NCBI GenBank assembly: GCA_029556615.1
Contig: JAKQDD010000134.1
Span: 1 to 64,000 of the forward strand
DNA from: Verrucomicrobiota bacterium
GTDB taxonomy: Bacteria; Verrucomicrobiota; Verrucomicrobiia; Limisphaerales; J093
Direction of reading: 5' to 3'
DNA: 64,000 bases
This document shows positions 8,604 to 18,000 of this stretch, piece after piece. The notes below the pieces were generated by a model that had not been told where the DNA came from, ran no database searches, and saw nothing but the letters and a program-made list of their open reading frames with translations. The translations under genes and the position numbers were made by a program. Numbering within the stretch: position 1 is the first letter of the stretch; each line of letters starts with the position of its first letter.

Positions 8604-10415
8604 TCACGGACGACCCGGGACGGATCCGGTTGGGGGCGGGTTGGTCCGCGGCGCGAGGCGGTCGAGTTTCTCCTGGTACTCCTCAGCCAGGCGGGATTGT
8701 TCCAGTGCACGCGCCAACGGGATGGCCTCGCGGTAGATCGTGGCGAGACTGCCGAACTTGGGATTGTCCTTCAGGAACCGGGCGTAGGCGGCGAGCGCAT
8801 CGGAGTCGCGCTTGAGTTTCACCAACGTGCGTGCGATGGCGAGCTGGAGGGCCTGGCGTTGGACCGGGGTGGTCGGGAGTTTGCTGGCGGCGTTCAGCGC
8901 CTCGAGAGCGCGGGAGGCGTTGTCCGAGAGGAGGAGAAGGTCCGCGAGCTTCTGCTGGAGCAAGGCGCTGGTGCGTGTCTCCGGGGCCGCCTGAAGGGAC
9001 GCGATCGCCTGAGCAGGGGAATCTCCTCCGGCGAGCCGGCGATTGACGGCATGCAGGAGGACCCAATCGGAGGGCGTGCGGCGCGAGGTGGTGTCCGGGG
9101 CGTTGGCGGCGGCGCCTGGGACGCGGGGCCGGTACAAGGGATCGCCGAGGAGGGTCGCCTGCCAGGAGAGGGCGGGCAGGGCGCAGTAGGCGGCTTCTCC
9201 GAAGGTGGCGCCTTCCTTGAGGAGTTTGGAGTAGAGGACGCCGACTTGGACAGTGGTATCGAGGAACGGTTCGTGCACATAGCCGATGGTGGCGGCGGCG
9301 CCGGAGGCGAGCAGGTTGCCGACCCATGAGCTGGCGTTGCGGATCGTGTTGGCGTTGTAGGAATGAAGATGGTAGGCGATCGCGCCGGGCTGGAATTCAG
9401 CGCCACCTGCCAGAAACGGCCCGGAGGGGGAACCGTCGTACCAGCCGGCGTAGAGCGCGATCTGGGGCATGAGCGTGGCGGCGTCGAAGGTGCCCGGGAG
9501 GTTGTCCACGGCACACTCGAAGCCCAGGTCGCGGGCGACGGTCGCGGCCGCGTTGATCCAGTCGTCGCCCCGCTTGTATCCGCTCTCGGTGAGGTTGCGG
9601 GTGTCGAAGTAGGCCCGGCCACAGAGGCCTCGAGCCTCGGCCTCGATCGCCTTGTCGACCAGGCTGCGGGCGACGCTGGCGCTGGGCCCGTCAAGGCGGG
9701 TCACCATCAGCAGGCCATTGGTGGGATGCAGCCGGGAGAAATTCGTGAAGCCGAAAAAGGGGTTCTTGGCGGGGCCCGCGATGGAGAGCTTGCGATCCAG
9801 CAGGGGCAGGAGCGCGAGCTCGCTGTCGACGGCGGCGTGATTCTGCTGCATCGGAACGCCGGGCTTGGCGGCGGCGGGCGGGGGCGCGTTGGTGTCTTCG
9901 GCGATCTTTGCGGGCACGCCGTAGCAGAGGGCGAGATACCGGATCCGGGCTTGGACTGGGATGCGAATGACCTCGCCGGGGCGGTTGGTGGTGGCGGGTC
10001 GGATGGCGGAGTAGAAAGAGACCAGCTTGCGGCGGTCGAGTTCCTGGATGAGGGGTTCCTGGAGCTGGGCGCGGAACTCGGCGCGCGTCATGGTCTCGCC
10101 CTTGGGCAGGGGCAGACCGATGACGTGCGTGGCAGGCAGACCGCGCACGCGGGCGTAGTGTTCAGCGACGAGGCGCGAGTCCGGGGCGACGTTGGCGTTG
10201 TAGACGACGGCGACGGGCGGGGGCACGGACTCGGAGGCGGCGGCTGCGGTCTTGCCGGTGATTGAGGCAAGAGCCGCTGCGGTGGTGAGCACGAGGGTCC
10301 GTCCCCAGGCTGTCAAAACTGAAAAGCGGCGGCGCATCACAAGCATGAGACGGTGGAATTGGCCCGTCTCTTCAGCCTCGAGCCTTGGGTGGATGGAAGG
10401 AGGCAGGGTGTTCAC
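8604..10415 (-). CDS. TIGR03790-like exported protein with a C-terminal TPR region
   Basis: The 603-residue protein begins with charged residues and then a hydrophobic signal segment (about residues 38-58). The body ([20 protein letters not shown], then [15 protein letters not shown]) matches the uncharacterised TIGR03790 family as I know it. Residues from about 450 on form helical repeats resembling TPR units. GTG 10415 overlaps the upstream stop (GTGA), but no ribosome binding site is clear, and a start at the MLVMRRRF methionines inside would give a more usual signal peptide. Function unknown; context suggests a role outside the cytoplasm. Confidence 0.68.
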   Translation of the reverse strand: MNTLPPSIHPRLEAEETGQFHRLMLVMRRRFSVLTAWGRTLVLTTAAALASITGKTAAAASESVPPPVAVVYNANVAPDSRLVAEHYARVRGLPATHVIGLPLPKGETMTRAEFRAQLQEPLIQELDRRKLVSFYSAIRPATTNRPGEVIRIPVQARIRYLALCYGVPAKIAEDTNAPPPAAAKPGVPMQQNHAAVDSELALLPLLDRKLSIAGPAKNPFFGFTNFSRLHPTNGLLMVTRLDGPSASVARSLVDKAIEAEARGLCGRAYFDTRNLTESGYKRGDDWINAAATVARDLGFECAVDNLPGTFDAATLMPQIALYAGWYDGSPSGPFLAGGAEFQPGAIAYHLHSYNANTIRNASSWVGNLLASGAAATIGYVHEPFLDTTVQVGVLYSKLLKEGATFGEAAYCALPALSWQATLLGDPLYRPRVPGAAANAPDTTSRRTPSDWVLLHAVNRRLAGGDSPAQAIASLQAAPETRTSALLQQKLADLLLLSDNASRALEALNAASKLPTTPVQRQALQLAIARTLVKLKRDSDALAAYARFLKDNPKFGSLATIYREAIPLARALEQSRLAEEYQEKLDRLAPRTNPPPTGSVPGRP

Positions 10416-11194
10416 GTCAGGGAAACGCGGAGTCCGTCGTAGGCGAAGGCGACGCCCTCGGGCAGTTCCGCCTGATCGACGTCGTGATCGAAGTCATGGG
10501 TCAGATGAGTGAAGAAGGTCTGTCGGGCGGCGATGCGTCGGGCGGTGGTGAGGGCCTCGTCGAGGCACATGTGGGTCGGGTGGGGCGACCGGCGGAGGGC
10601 GTCGAGCACGGCCACCTCGACGCCGCGGATGCGGTCCACAACGGCGGGCGGCACCTCTTTGCAGTCGCTGAGATAAGCGATGCGCGGCCGGTTCCCCTGG
10701 GAGAAGAGGAAGCCGAGGGTTGTCAGGCTGCCGTGGGGAAGCGGGAACGGGGTGATGTCGAGGTCGCCAAGGCGGAATGGGCCGTCGATGAGGTGTGGTT
10801 CGGGGATGAAATACCCGCGGGGAATGGGGCCGCCGTGGAAGGCGTAGTTGAAGACGCGGCGCAGGGCGTCGAGCGTGGCGGCGGAGGCGTAGAGGGGCAG
10901 GGGACCGTTCCTGAGATCGCAGAAGCGCCGGCAGTCGTCCAGCCCCATGATGTGGTCGGCGTGCGCATGGGTGAAGAGGACGGCATCGAGCCATCGGATG
11001 TTCTCGCGCAGGATCTGCAATCGGAACTCGGGTGTGGTATCAACCACGAGCTTGACGGCTCCCGTGGCAAGGTAGACCGAGGGCCGGGTGCGATGGTTCC
11101 TGGGGTTGGCGAGGAACGAGGGGGGATATTCCTTCCCAATGATGGGCACCCCCTGCGACGTGCCGCTGCCGAGAAATGTCAGCTCGAGTCCCAT
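10412..11194 (-). CDS. PhnP-like metallo-beta-lactamase fold hydrolase
   Basis: The protein (260 residues from ATG 11194) starts [17 protein letters not shown], the hallmark of the PhnP/RNase Z-like branch. It carries the metal-binding THAHADH motif, a later LSDC aspartate and [10 protein letters not shown] near the C-terminus. Family members hydrolyse phosphodiesters such as cyclic ribose phosphates. An in-frame ATG lies 21 bases upstream (11215), but the family begins just before the GSGTSQG strand. Its stop overlaps the start of the next gene (GTGA). Confidence 0.85.
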   Translation of the reverse strand: MGLELTFLGSGTSQGVPIIGKEYPPSFLANPRNHRTRPSVYLATGAVKLVVDTTPEFRLQILRENIRWLDAVLFTHAHADHIMGLDDCRRFCDLRNGPLPLYASAATLDALRRVFNYAFHGGPIPRGYFIPEPHLIDGPFRLGDLDITPFPLPHGSLTTLGFLFSQGNRPRIAYLSDCKEVPPAVVDRIRGVEVAVLDALRRSPHPTHMCLDEALTTARRIAARQTFFTHLTHDFDHDVDQAELPEGVAFAYDGLRVSLT

Positions 11195-11489
11195 GACCGG
11201 TTTCGTTGGCGTCACGCTATCGCGGCTGCCGTGCCGGAATCAAGCGTCGGACCTCAGAGCCTGTTCAGTGACAGAGGAGAGACGACGGAGATCTGAAGGA
11301 AAAGTGCAGGGAGGGCCGGCGCACTCGAAGACCTGTCGGCCGCGCCGGCCCCCCCCGATCCACGCGGTAGCGTTTTGGAGTGCGACTGCCCTCAGCCGCC
11401 TTCCCACAGAGAACCGAGCACAGTTGAGCTTTCCAATTCCGGGGGTCCCTTTATACAATATGGGGGAGGCGGCGGCCTCGGATCGACTC

Positions 11490-13199
11490 ATGCTGAGCAC
11501 CCTGCGCATACGGAACATCGCGTTGGTCGCAGATCTGACCTGGGAGCTGGCGCCGGGCTATGTGGCGATCACCGGGGAGACCGGGGCGGGCAAGTCGATT
11601 CTGATCGACGCGCTCGGCCTGGTGCTGGGGGGGCGTGCGGATCGCACCTTGCTTCGGAGCGGGGCGGAAAACGGGAGCGTCGAGGCGGTCTTCGAGTTGC
11701 CCGGGTCGCGTGCGGCGCAGGGGGAATGGCTGGGCGCGAACGGGCTCGAGGCCGCGCCGGATGGTCTCCTGGTTCTGAAACGCACGATCACGGCGGCGGG
11801 CGCCAATCGGCAATACGTGAACGGAGCCCCGACCAGTCTCGCCATCCTCAGCCGGATCGGCGATGGGCTGGTGGATTTCCACGGGGCCCACGAACACCAG
11901 TCCCTGCTTCATCCGGCGCGGCAGTTGGCCATCCTGGACGCGTTCGGAGGGCTCGAGGACGAAGTCAAAGCGGTGCGCGAGGGGGTGTTGCGCCGACAGT
12001 CGCTGGACCGGGCGCTGGCGGAGTCGGGGGGCGACGAGCGGACCCAGCTTCAGCGGCTGGATTTGCTGAGGTTTCAGGCGCAGGAAATCGAGGCTGCCCA
12101 GCTCCGTCCCGAGGAGGAGCAGGAGCTTGATGCCGAGTACACCCGAGCCCACAACGCTGCCCGGCTGCTGGATCTGGCCGAGATGGCACGCCAGGGGTTG
12201 AGCGACGATGAAGGGTCCGTCCGGGCTCGAATGGGCGAGGTCGGTAGGCTCTTGCGGGAGTTGGGCCGTCTGGACCCTGGCGCGGAGGGCTTTTGCGGGC
12301 TGCTCGATCAGGCGGGGGGCGTGCTCCAGGACCTCGAGCGCGAGTTAAGCCGGTACCGGGACCGCATCGACATCGATCCGGCCCGGCTCCAGGCGCTCGA
12401 GGATCGCCTCAACCTCATCCAGAGCCTCAAACGCAAGTACGGATCCACGGTCGCCGAGGTGCTCCGCTACGGGGCACTGGCTCGGGAGGAACTGGCGGGG
12501 ATCGAAGGCCGCGCCGGGAGCCGAGCCCGGATCGAGGCGGAACGGGAGGCGTTGAACCAGACGCTCATCGCGGCCGGACACGCGTTATCCAAACGGCGGC
12601 AGGCAGTCATCCCGCGCCTGGTGCGGCACGTCCTGCGCCAGTTGCAGGACCTGGGTTTCCGGCAGTCGCGCTTTGACATCCTGCTGGCCGGCGCGCCGCC
12701 GGCTGCGGACGCCGAGGGCGTGCCGGCAGGTCCGGGGCTCACGGGGTTCGATGGCCTCGAGTTTCAGTTCTCGCCGAATCCCGGGGAACCGATGCAACCG
12801 CTGCGGGCGATTGCGTCTTCGGGCGAGCTGGCCCGCGTGATGCTCGCCCTGAAGACGGTGCTGGCGGCCGAGGACAACGTGCCGGTGCTGGTGTTCGACG
12901 AGGTCGACGCAAACGTGGGAGGGGAAACCGCGAACGTGCTCGGGGTCAAGATGCGGCAGATTGCCGGGCGCCGGCAGGTGCTGTGCATCACCCATCTTGC
13001 ACCGGTCGCGGCGCGAGCCTCCGCCCATTATGCGGTGACGAAGCACGTGCGCGATGGACGTTCCGTGACCGAGATCGAGCAGTTGGACCGGGAAGGGCGG
13101 ATCCGGGAGTTGGCCCGGATGCTGGGTGGCGCCAGTGCCGCCGCGCGGCGTCACGCGGAAGCGCTGGTCGCGGAAAACACAGCAGCCCAGGGGGCATGA
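11490..13199 (+). CDS. recN: DNA repair ATPase RecN
   Basis: The 569-residue protein shows the full SMC-like RecN plan. A Walker A GETGAGKS follows LRIRNIALV at the N-terminus. DFHGAHEHQSLL is the RecN-specific block, long helical coiled-coil arms lie between about residues 160 and 420, the signature ASSGELARVMLALK follows, and Walker B is VLVFDEVDANVGG. RecN helps hold broken DNA ends during recombination repair. The start could be 11490 or the in-frame ATG at 11460; the shorter form matches the usual N-terminus. It diverges from the hydrolase gene to its left. Confidence 0.95.
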   Translation: MLSTLRIRNIALVADLTWELAPGYVAITGETGAGKSILIDALGLVLGGRADRTLLRSGAENGSVEAVFELPGSRAAQGEWLGANGLEAAPDGLLVLKRTITAAGANRQYVNGAPTSLAILSRIGDGLVDFHGAHEHQSLLHPARQLAILDAFGGLEDEVKAVREGVLRRQSLDRALAESGGDERTQLQRLDLLRFQAQEIEAAQLRPEEEQELDAEYTRAHNAARLLDLAEMARQGLSDDEGSVRARMGEVGRLLRELGRLDPGAEGFCGLLDQAGGVLQDLERELSRYRDRIDIDPARLQALEDRLNLIQSLKRKYGSTVAEVLRYGALAREELAGIEGRAGSRARIEAEREALNQTLIAAGHALSKRRQAVIPRLVRHVLRQLQDLGFRQSRFDILLAGAPPAADAEGVPAGPGLTGFDGLEFQFSPNPGEPMQPLRAIASSGELARVMLALKTVLAAEDNVPVLVFDEVDANVGGETANVLGVKMRQIAGRRQVLCITHLAPVAARASAHYAVTKHVRDGRSVTEIEQLDREGRIRELARMLGGASAAARRHAEALVAENTAAQGA

Positions 13200-13342
13200 G
13201 AGGACGGAGGACGAGCAAGCAGGGAGCGTGGAGCCAGAGCTCAGAGCAGCACAGGCTACCTGACGCCACTCACGTTCGCATGTTTTACACCTTCTCGGTC
13301 AACGCACAGCCGGCGCCTTTCATCACTCAAGGCATGCGGGCA

Positions 13343-13573
13343 TTAGCCGTTGCCGCCGGTGCGGAGTCGCCGGGGGCGGCGTGCGAAGAAGTAGATGAGC
13401 GCACCCAGGATGTGCGTGAAGAGGATGATCACGATCCACACCAGCTTGTCATTCCCTTCGCTCGGTTCGTGCAGGGCACAGTCCACCAACATCCAGATCC
13501 AGAAGACCGTGCCCGCAATCGCCAACAGAACGCCAAGGAAGAAAATCGGCAGTACGATCAGGTCTAGTCCCAT
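13343..13573 (-). CDS. Small PLDc_N-type membrane protein
   Basis: The 76-residue protein has two transmembrane segments (LIVLPIFFLGVLLAIAGTVF and VWIVIILFTHILGALIYFF). Between them lies the WMLVDCALHEPSEGNDKLVW block typical of the phospholipase D nuclease N-terminal (PLDc_N) domain found in stand-alone bacterial membrane proteins. It ends with a positively charged cytoplasmic tail. The start at 13573 has GGAGA nine bases upstream; the longer open frame to 13639 lacks one. Function unknown. Confidence 0.8.
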   Translation of the reverse strand: MGLDLIVLPIFFLGVLLAIAGTVFWIWMLVDCALHEPSEGNDKLVWIVIILFTHILGALIYFFARRPRRLRTGGNG

Positions 13574-13639
13574 CGCTTGAGTCTCCACAGGGTTGCTCCG
13601 CCACATCACCAGGTTCCAGTCGGTGTCTCTCTCCATCAA

Positions 13640-14022
13640 TACTCCCGTTATCGGATCCGTCGATTACAATCCCCGGCGGACTGTGCAGGCCCGCCCGCGG
13701 CTACAGATGGGTCCCCGCGAAGCCGGCTCTTCCCCCCCGATCGGCGATCCGGCCCGAATCTGTGCAGGGAGGGTGCCTCGCCGATTCAGGGCGGAGCACC
13801 GATTGCCGTCCGCAGGGAGATGCTGTAGCCGCCCGCGCCGAGGGCGGCTGGCTGTGAACCCCTATCGCTCCGCCCGGGACAGAGCACAGAGGACAGTCCC
13901 CTGTACCCGCCTCGGTCAGCGCCCGCGGCTACAGGTTGATCCTGCAGCCGCCCTTCCGCTGCCGCGGCAGTGGGTCGGCGTTGGGCATTGAACATGACCC
14001 CCGGGGGCGCTAGGCTGACTTC
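13640..14022. repeat. Gene-free stretch with small palindromic repeats
   Basis: No gene is evident. A 14-base unit GCCCGCGGCTACAG occurs at 13693-13706 and again at 13921-13934. A near-inverted form, CTGTAGCCGCCCGCG, lies at 13823-13837. These resemble dispersed REP-like sequences and could form alternative hairpins. Confidence 0.5.
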
Positions 14023-14583
14023 ATGAATACGATACGACGCTCGATCTGTTGTCGGCTCTGCTCGCTGGGTCTGGTTCTCACCCTCGCCGGGGCGGTCCTT
14101 GCCCCTTGCGGTCGGGCGGCGGACGGCGAATCCGAGTTCAGCAAAGCGGTCATCGATCTCGGCATGGTCGTGAAGGACGCCGGACGAACCGCAGCATTTC
14201 TGACCAACGCCATCGGGTTCAAGGAGGTGCGCGGTTTCCCGGTCACGAGTGAACTGGGCCGCAAGATCGGTCTGATCGACGGGCACGCAGTCGACGTGCG
14301 GGTTTTTGTGCTTGAGGACGGTGAGCCCGCGACCCGGATCAAGGTCCTGTCGTTCCCGGAGGCGGGTAGCAAGCCGGCGGACCAGGCGTGGATTCACTCG
14401 ACCCTCGGGTTCCGGTACTTGACCCTGTACGTGAAGGACATCAACCGCGCTCTCGAGCGGTTGAAGAAGGCGCAGGTCAACCTCCTGGGCGAGACGCCGG
14501 TCGATCTCGGGGGCGGGACTTCCCTGGTCGCCGTGAAGGATCCCGACGGCAACTTCATCGAGCTGATCGGACCGCGCCGCTAG
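14023..14583 (+). CDS. Exported VOC (glyoxalase/bleomycin resistance-like) protein
   Basis: The protein has 186 residues. A signal peptide spans about residues 1-32 (hydrophobic LCSLGLVLTLAGAVLAPC). A VOC domain follows, with paired beta-alpha-beta units: IDLGMVVKDAGRTAAFLTN, then FRYLTLYVKDINRALERLK, and KDPDGNFIELIGP at the end. Metal ligands typical of glyoxalase I cannot all be assigned. An exported VOC protein may bind a small molecule rather than detoxify methylglyoxal. Its TAG stop overlaps the first base of a 110-bp repeat. Confidence 0.78.
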   Translation: MNTIRRSICCRLCSLGLVLTLAGAVLAPCGRAADGESEFSKAVIDLGMVVKDAGRTAAFLTNAIGFKEVRGFPVTSELGRKIGLIDGHAVDVRVFVLEDGEPATRIKVLSFPEAGSKPADQAWIHSTLGFRYLTLYVKDINRALERLKKAQVNLLGETPVDLGGGTSLVAVKDPDGNFIELIGPRR

Positions 14584-14694
14584 AGTCCTCGACTTGTGGA
14601 ACGTGTGGTCAACAGGTCAAGTATGCTCCCTGCGGTTCCAGGCCTTCCCTCCTTCCGTCGAGGACTCTACGATGGCGGGGCGCGGAAGAGAGGG
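14583..14694 (+). repeat. Gene-end repeat, copy 1
   Basis: The repeat is bounded inside by perfect 11-bp inverted ends, GAGTCCTCGAC (14583-14593) and GTCGAGGACTC (14657-14667). Homology with copy 2 at 20058-20172 continues about 27 bases past the second end. Common interior blocks are TTGTGGAACG and CAGGTCAAG. The repeat starts on the last base of the VOC gene stop codon, so a terminator-like role is possible, though there is no T-tract. Confidence 0.75.
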
Positions 14695-15086
14695 TGGGCA
14701 AGCACAGCAGGGTCTTCATGAACCTCAGGACCCGAGCTGGGTCTGAGGCGGCGCCTTTTCGCTGGAACTCGATCGAGCAGCTAGTGTGGTGTCCCTCAAA
14801 GGGGTGGACATTCGCGCCAAAGCGAATCCTGACAAACCGGCAGCCGCCACCAGCGCGCTCGACGGTTCGGGCACGGTGATTCTCAGATCGCGGAAGTCGA
14901 CGAAGTCCGTTCCGCCTCCGGACCCATCGGTGCCATAGCCAGGGGTGGTGATGCCCGCGAGGTTCAGATCGACGTACTGATAATCGACAATCCACTTCCG
15001 TCTCGTGGTTCAACCGCTGACGATTGTCAGACCTGACCCCTCCGGCCTCGGTGAGGGCGGCGCGAAGGCTGTTCGCGTTTTCCTCA
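14695..15086. other. Mostly gene-free stretch around the PEP-CTERM remnant
   Basis: Apart from the PEP-CTERM remnant, I see no gene. Near 15020-15035 there is a TTGTCAGACCTGACCCC string of a kind often found next to mobile elements, which may mark an old insertion that broke the neighbouring gene. Confidence 0.35.
14812..15009 (-). pseudogene. 3' remnant of a PEP-CTERM sorted exported protein
   Basis: In one minus-strand frame the stretch reads KWIVDYQYVDLNLAG, then GTDFVDFRDLRIT, then VPEPSSALVAAAGLSGFALAR, which is a PEP-CTERM sorting signal (VPEP at 14874-14863 followed by a hydrophobic segment). No start codon exists: an in-frame stop lies at 15012-15010. The basic tail expected after the hydrophobic segment is replaced by unrelated sequence from about 14811. 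It looks like the end of a gene truncated on both sides. PEP-CTERM proteins are processed by exosortase, so the host probably has or had that system. Confidence 0.6.
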
Positions 15087-18000
15087 TCACCGGCCATGGT
15101 CAGCGCCTGCGGCCACAGACTCGGCCTGCGCCTGTAGTTCGGTCCGGAGTCGCACCGGTCCGAGCAGGCCGGCGGGCAACAGCGGGGCATCCTTGCTCAC
15201 GGTGGGCGCGAGGAGGAAGCTCATCCTCTGGCCGGCCGGGAGCGCGGCGTCGCCGACGAGGCGGTTGTTCCAGACATTGACGATCTCGATCTCGAGCGTG
15301 TTGCTGCCGGGGCGCGCCGCATCGGTGATGTCGAACTGGAACGGCGCCAGCCAGCGTGTGCCGATTTCTCGTCCATTCACCCGTACCGTGGCGAGGTCGC
15401 GCACGGAGCCGAGATCAAGGATCAGGCGGGCTCCGGCCTCGGTGGCGACGGGTGAGGGCAGGGCAAAAGGCTTGCGGTAGACCGCCGCGCCGGAGAAATG
15501 GCGGATGCCGGCGTCGGGGTGGCGGGTCCAGTCGACAAGCGGTTCGAACGTCACGCGCTCCGGCGCGCCCCGGCCGGGTGCGAACTGCACGTCCCAGGGG
15601 CCATCGAGGACGCGAGTGTCGGGCATGGCCGGCACCGTCAGCCTGCGGGTCGTGCCGTCGGCCATGAGCAACTCGTAGTCGCCCCGTTGGGCGGCCTGCG
15701 CGGCGATCCTGCGGCCGGTTCGCGTGAGTTGCAGTCCGGGGCCGCCGCCGGAGCGGTCCGGTCGCGGCATGGCGCGGGCGAGGTCTGCGACCTCGGAGTC
15801 ATTCAAGGCGCGGCCGATTTCCTGGACCTCACCCGCCTGGCCACGGAACTGGGCGAGGGGACCGGCTTGGGCGCCCGAGTGTACCACGTGCTCGCTGCGC
15901 AACCCGGTGGCAGCCGGGACGCCGTCGAGGTAGAGAGTGGGCTGGCCGTCGCGATAGACGACCGCGAGATGGGTCCAGTCCCGCAAGGGGGCCGTGTGGA
16001 CCAGGGTGGCGGCGAAGTAGTTTGCGGCGTGCTCGAGGACGCTCACGCCGTTCGTGCCCACGGCGAGGCCGCAGCCGGCGTGGCCGGTGCTGGCGAACTG
16101 GTTGCCGTGGGGAGCGGCCAGCAGATCGTTGCGTTTCCAGCCCAGGGCGGCGGCGCCCTGGCGGGAGGCGCTCTGCAACTCCGTGGCGGCTTCGGGCTTG
16201 ACCCACGCGGCCAACGTGAAGTGGTTGGGCGGGATCACGGCGGTCGCGGTGGCGGCGGATGGGACCCGGGTGCCGAGCAGTTCGCGGCCGTCGCGCTGAA
16301 CGGAGACAATCCGGTTCGCGGCGTCCACCGCCCGGTCGCGCAGGACGACGAACACCGAGCCGTGCGGGCCGAAGGCAAGGGGCAGTCGCACGATGCCGTT
16401 GCTGACATCGTACACCGCGGGCCGCTCGATGCGGCCGGAGTCCGGCCACCACAACTCCGGGGCCTTGTCGCCGGCGCGCAACGCGACGGTCGCCGTCAGT
16501 GGCGAGGGCTTGGGATGCGCCACAAAGTAGAGATCCGCAGCCCCCGACCGGCGATGGGTGAAGCGGAGAGGGGCGGACGCCTCGAAATCGGTTGCGGAGC
16601 CGAGGGCCAGCAGCACGTCTGCCAACGGCCGGCCCCAGACGACGCGGCCTCGGCCGAAGGTGCGTTCCCCGGGTTGGGCGGTGTTGGCACCGCCCCAGAG
16701 TTCCGCAGCCAGTTGTCGCACTTCGGCATCGCATCGCGGATGGTTCTGCAGGCTCGGGGAGCGCGAGGGCGGCCTGCCCAAGACGGTGGCCCCGGCTTTG
16801 ACGAGGTCGCGGACTTTGCGCAGAACCTCCGGGCGCATGGTGTCGAGTTCCGGCAGCACGAGCACGCGGTAGGTGGTGCCGTGGGGCAGGGTCAGGACGC
16901 CATCCTTCACGGACAACTTCGTCTCGATCACGTCGGCGTTGATGTAATCGAAGTCGCGGCCGGGCGGCAGTTGGGGCTGACGGACGCCGGTCATCTTCGG
17001 GGCGTCTTCGCCGATGAAATAGGCCACGTCGGCGACGCGGTGGCCTTGTTGCAGCAGCCAGCAGCAGCGGCGGAGGTAGTCCACCCACGTCTTGCTCCGC
17101 TCGAACCAGGTATTATGCCGGTTGAATTCGGTGCCGAACCACGCATTGACGCCGGGCACTTTGTCCTCCCACGGCTGGTGGATGCAGACGTGCAGGACGA
17201 AGTGATTCACGCCTTCACAGAACGCCCAATCGCCGCGGGCCTTGAGCGCCGCGGGCGCGTTCTGGAACGCCGGGCCGCCGGTGAAGGACTCTGCGGAGAC
17301 GAACGGCTTGCCGTAGGTGTTGGCGCACGAGGAGGCCGCGCGGCACTCGATCGAGCCCAGGTCGCCGGTGACCCAGTATTCGCCGCCGATGCGGTCCGAC
17401 TCGCCGCCATACTTCAGGAACTCGCCCGGGAAACCCCAGTGCCCGTAGTTCTCGAGCCACAGGCCCAGCCCGTGCGGCCTGCAGGCGTCGCGCAAACCGC
17501 CCACGTAATCCGTGGCCACCCGGTCCGCGACCAGCCGTCGCAGATCCCAGAGGAAGCGCTCGCTTTGGTCGGCGCTGCCGACCAGGCGTCCGCTCAGGAC
17601 CGGCAGCCACGGCTTGGGATCGTAGCCGTAACGCCGCCGGAATTGGGCGTCGAAGCCGTCGGTCCAGTTCTGCGACCCCATCTCATAGCTGTCCGCCACC
17701 ACCCGCTTGAACGCCTTCCGCTCGGACGCCGGCAGGCGGCGGAGCACCTCGCCGATGAACGCGTCGAAATGCTGCTGCGCCAGCGCGCGGTTCATCTTGT
17801 CGACTTCGAGTCCCTGGCCCTCGGGTGAGGCCGGGGAGTTCCTCATGCCGGTCGGCGTCATGCCGATGCGCTGGAGGACCCACTCGCCCGCCGGCACATC
17901 CCAGGTGAGCGTGCCGTCGGCGGCGACCTGCCGGGTCAGATCGCGGACTTCCGCGGCGGGAATGACGAGCTCCCCGGAATCCGGTTCCGCCTGGGTTGGC

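Noticed and set aside
15498-17828. A 776-codon plus-strand open frame opposite the glycosidase gene
   Set aside because: It is the antisense shadow of the GH106 gene, whose protein has a signal peptide and family motifs; the plus-strand translation is low-complexity Gly/Arg/Val.
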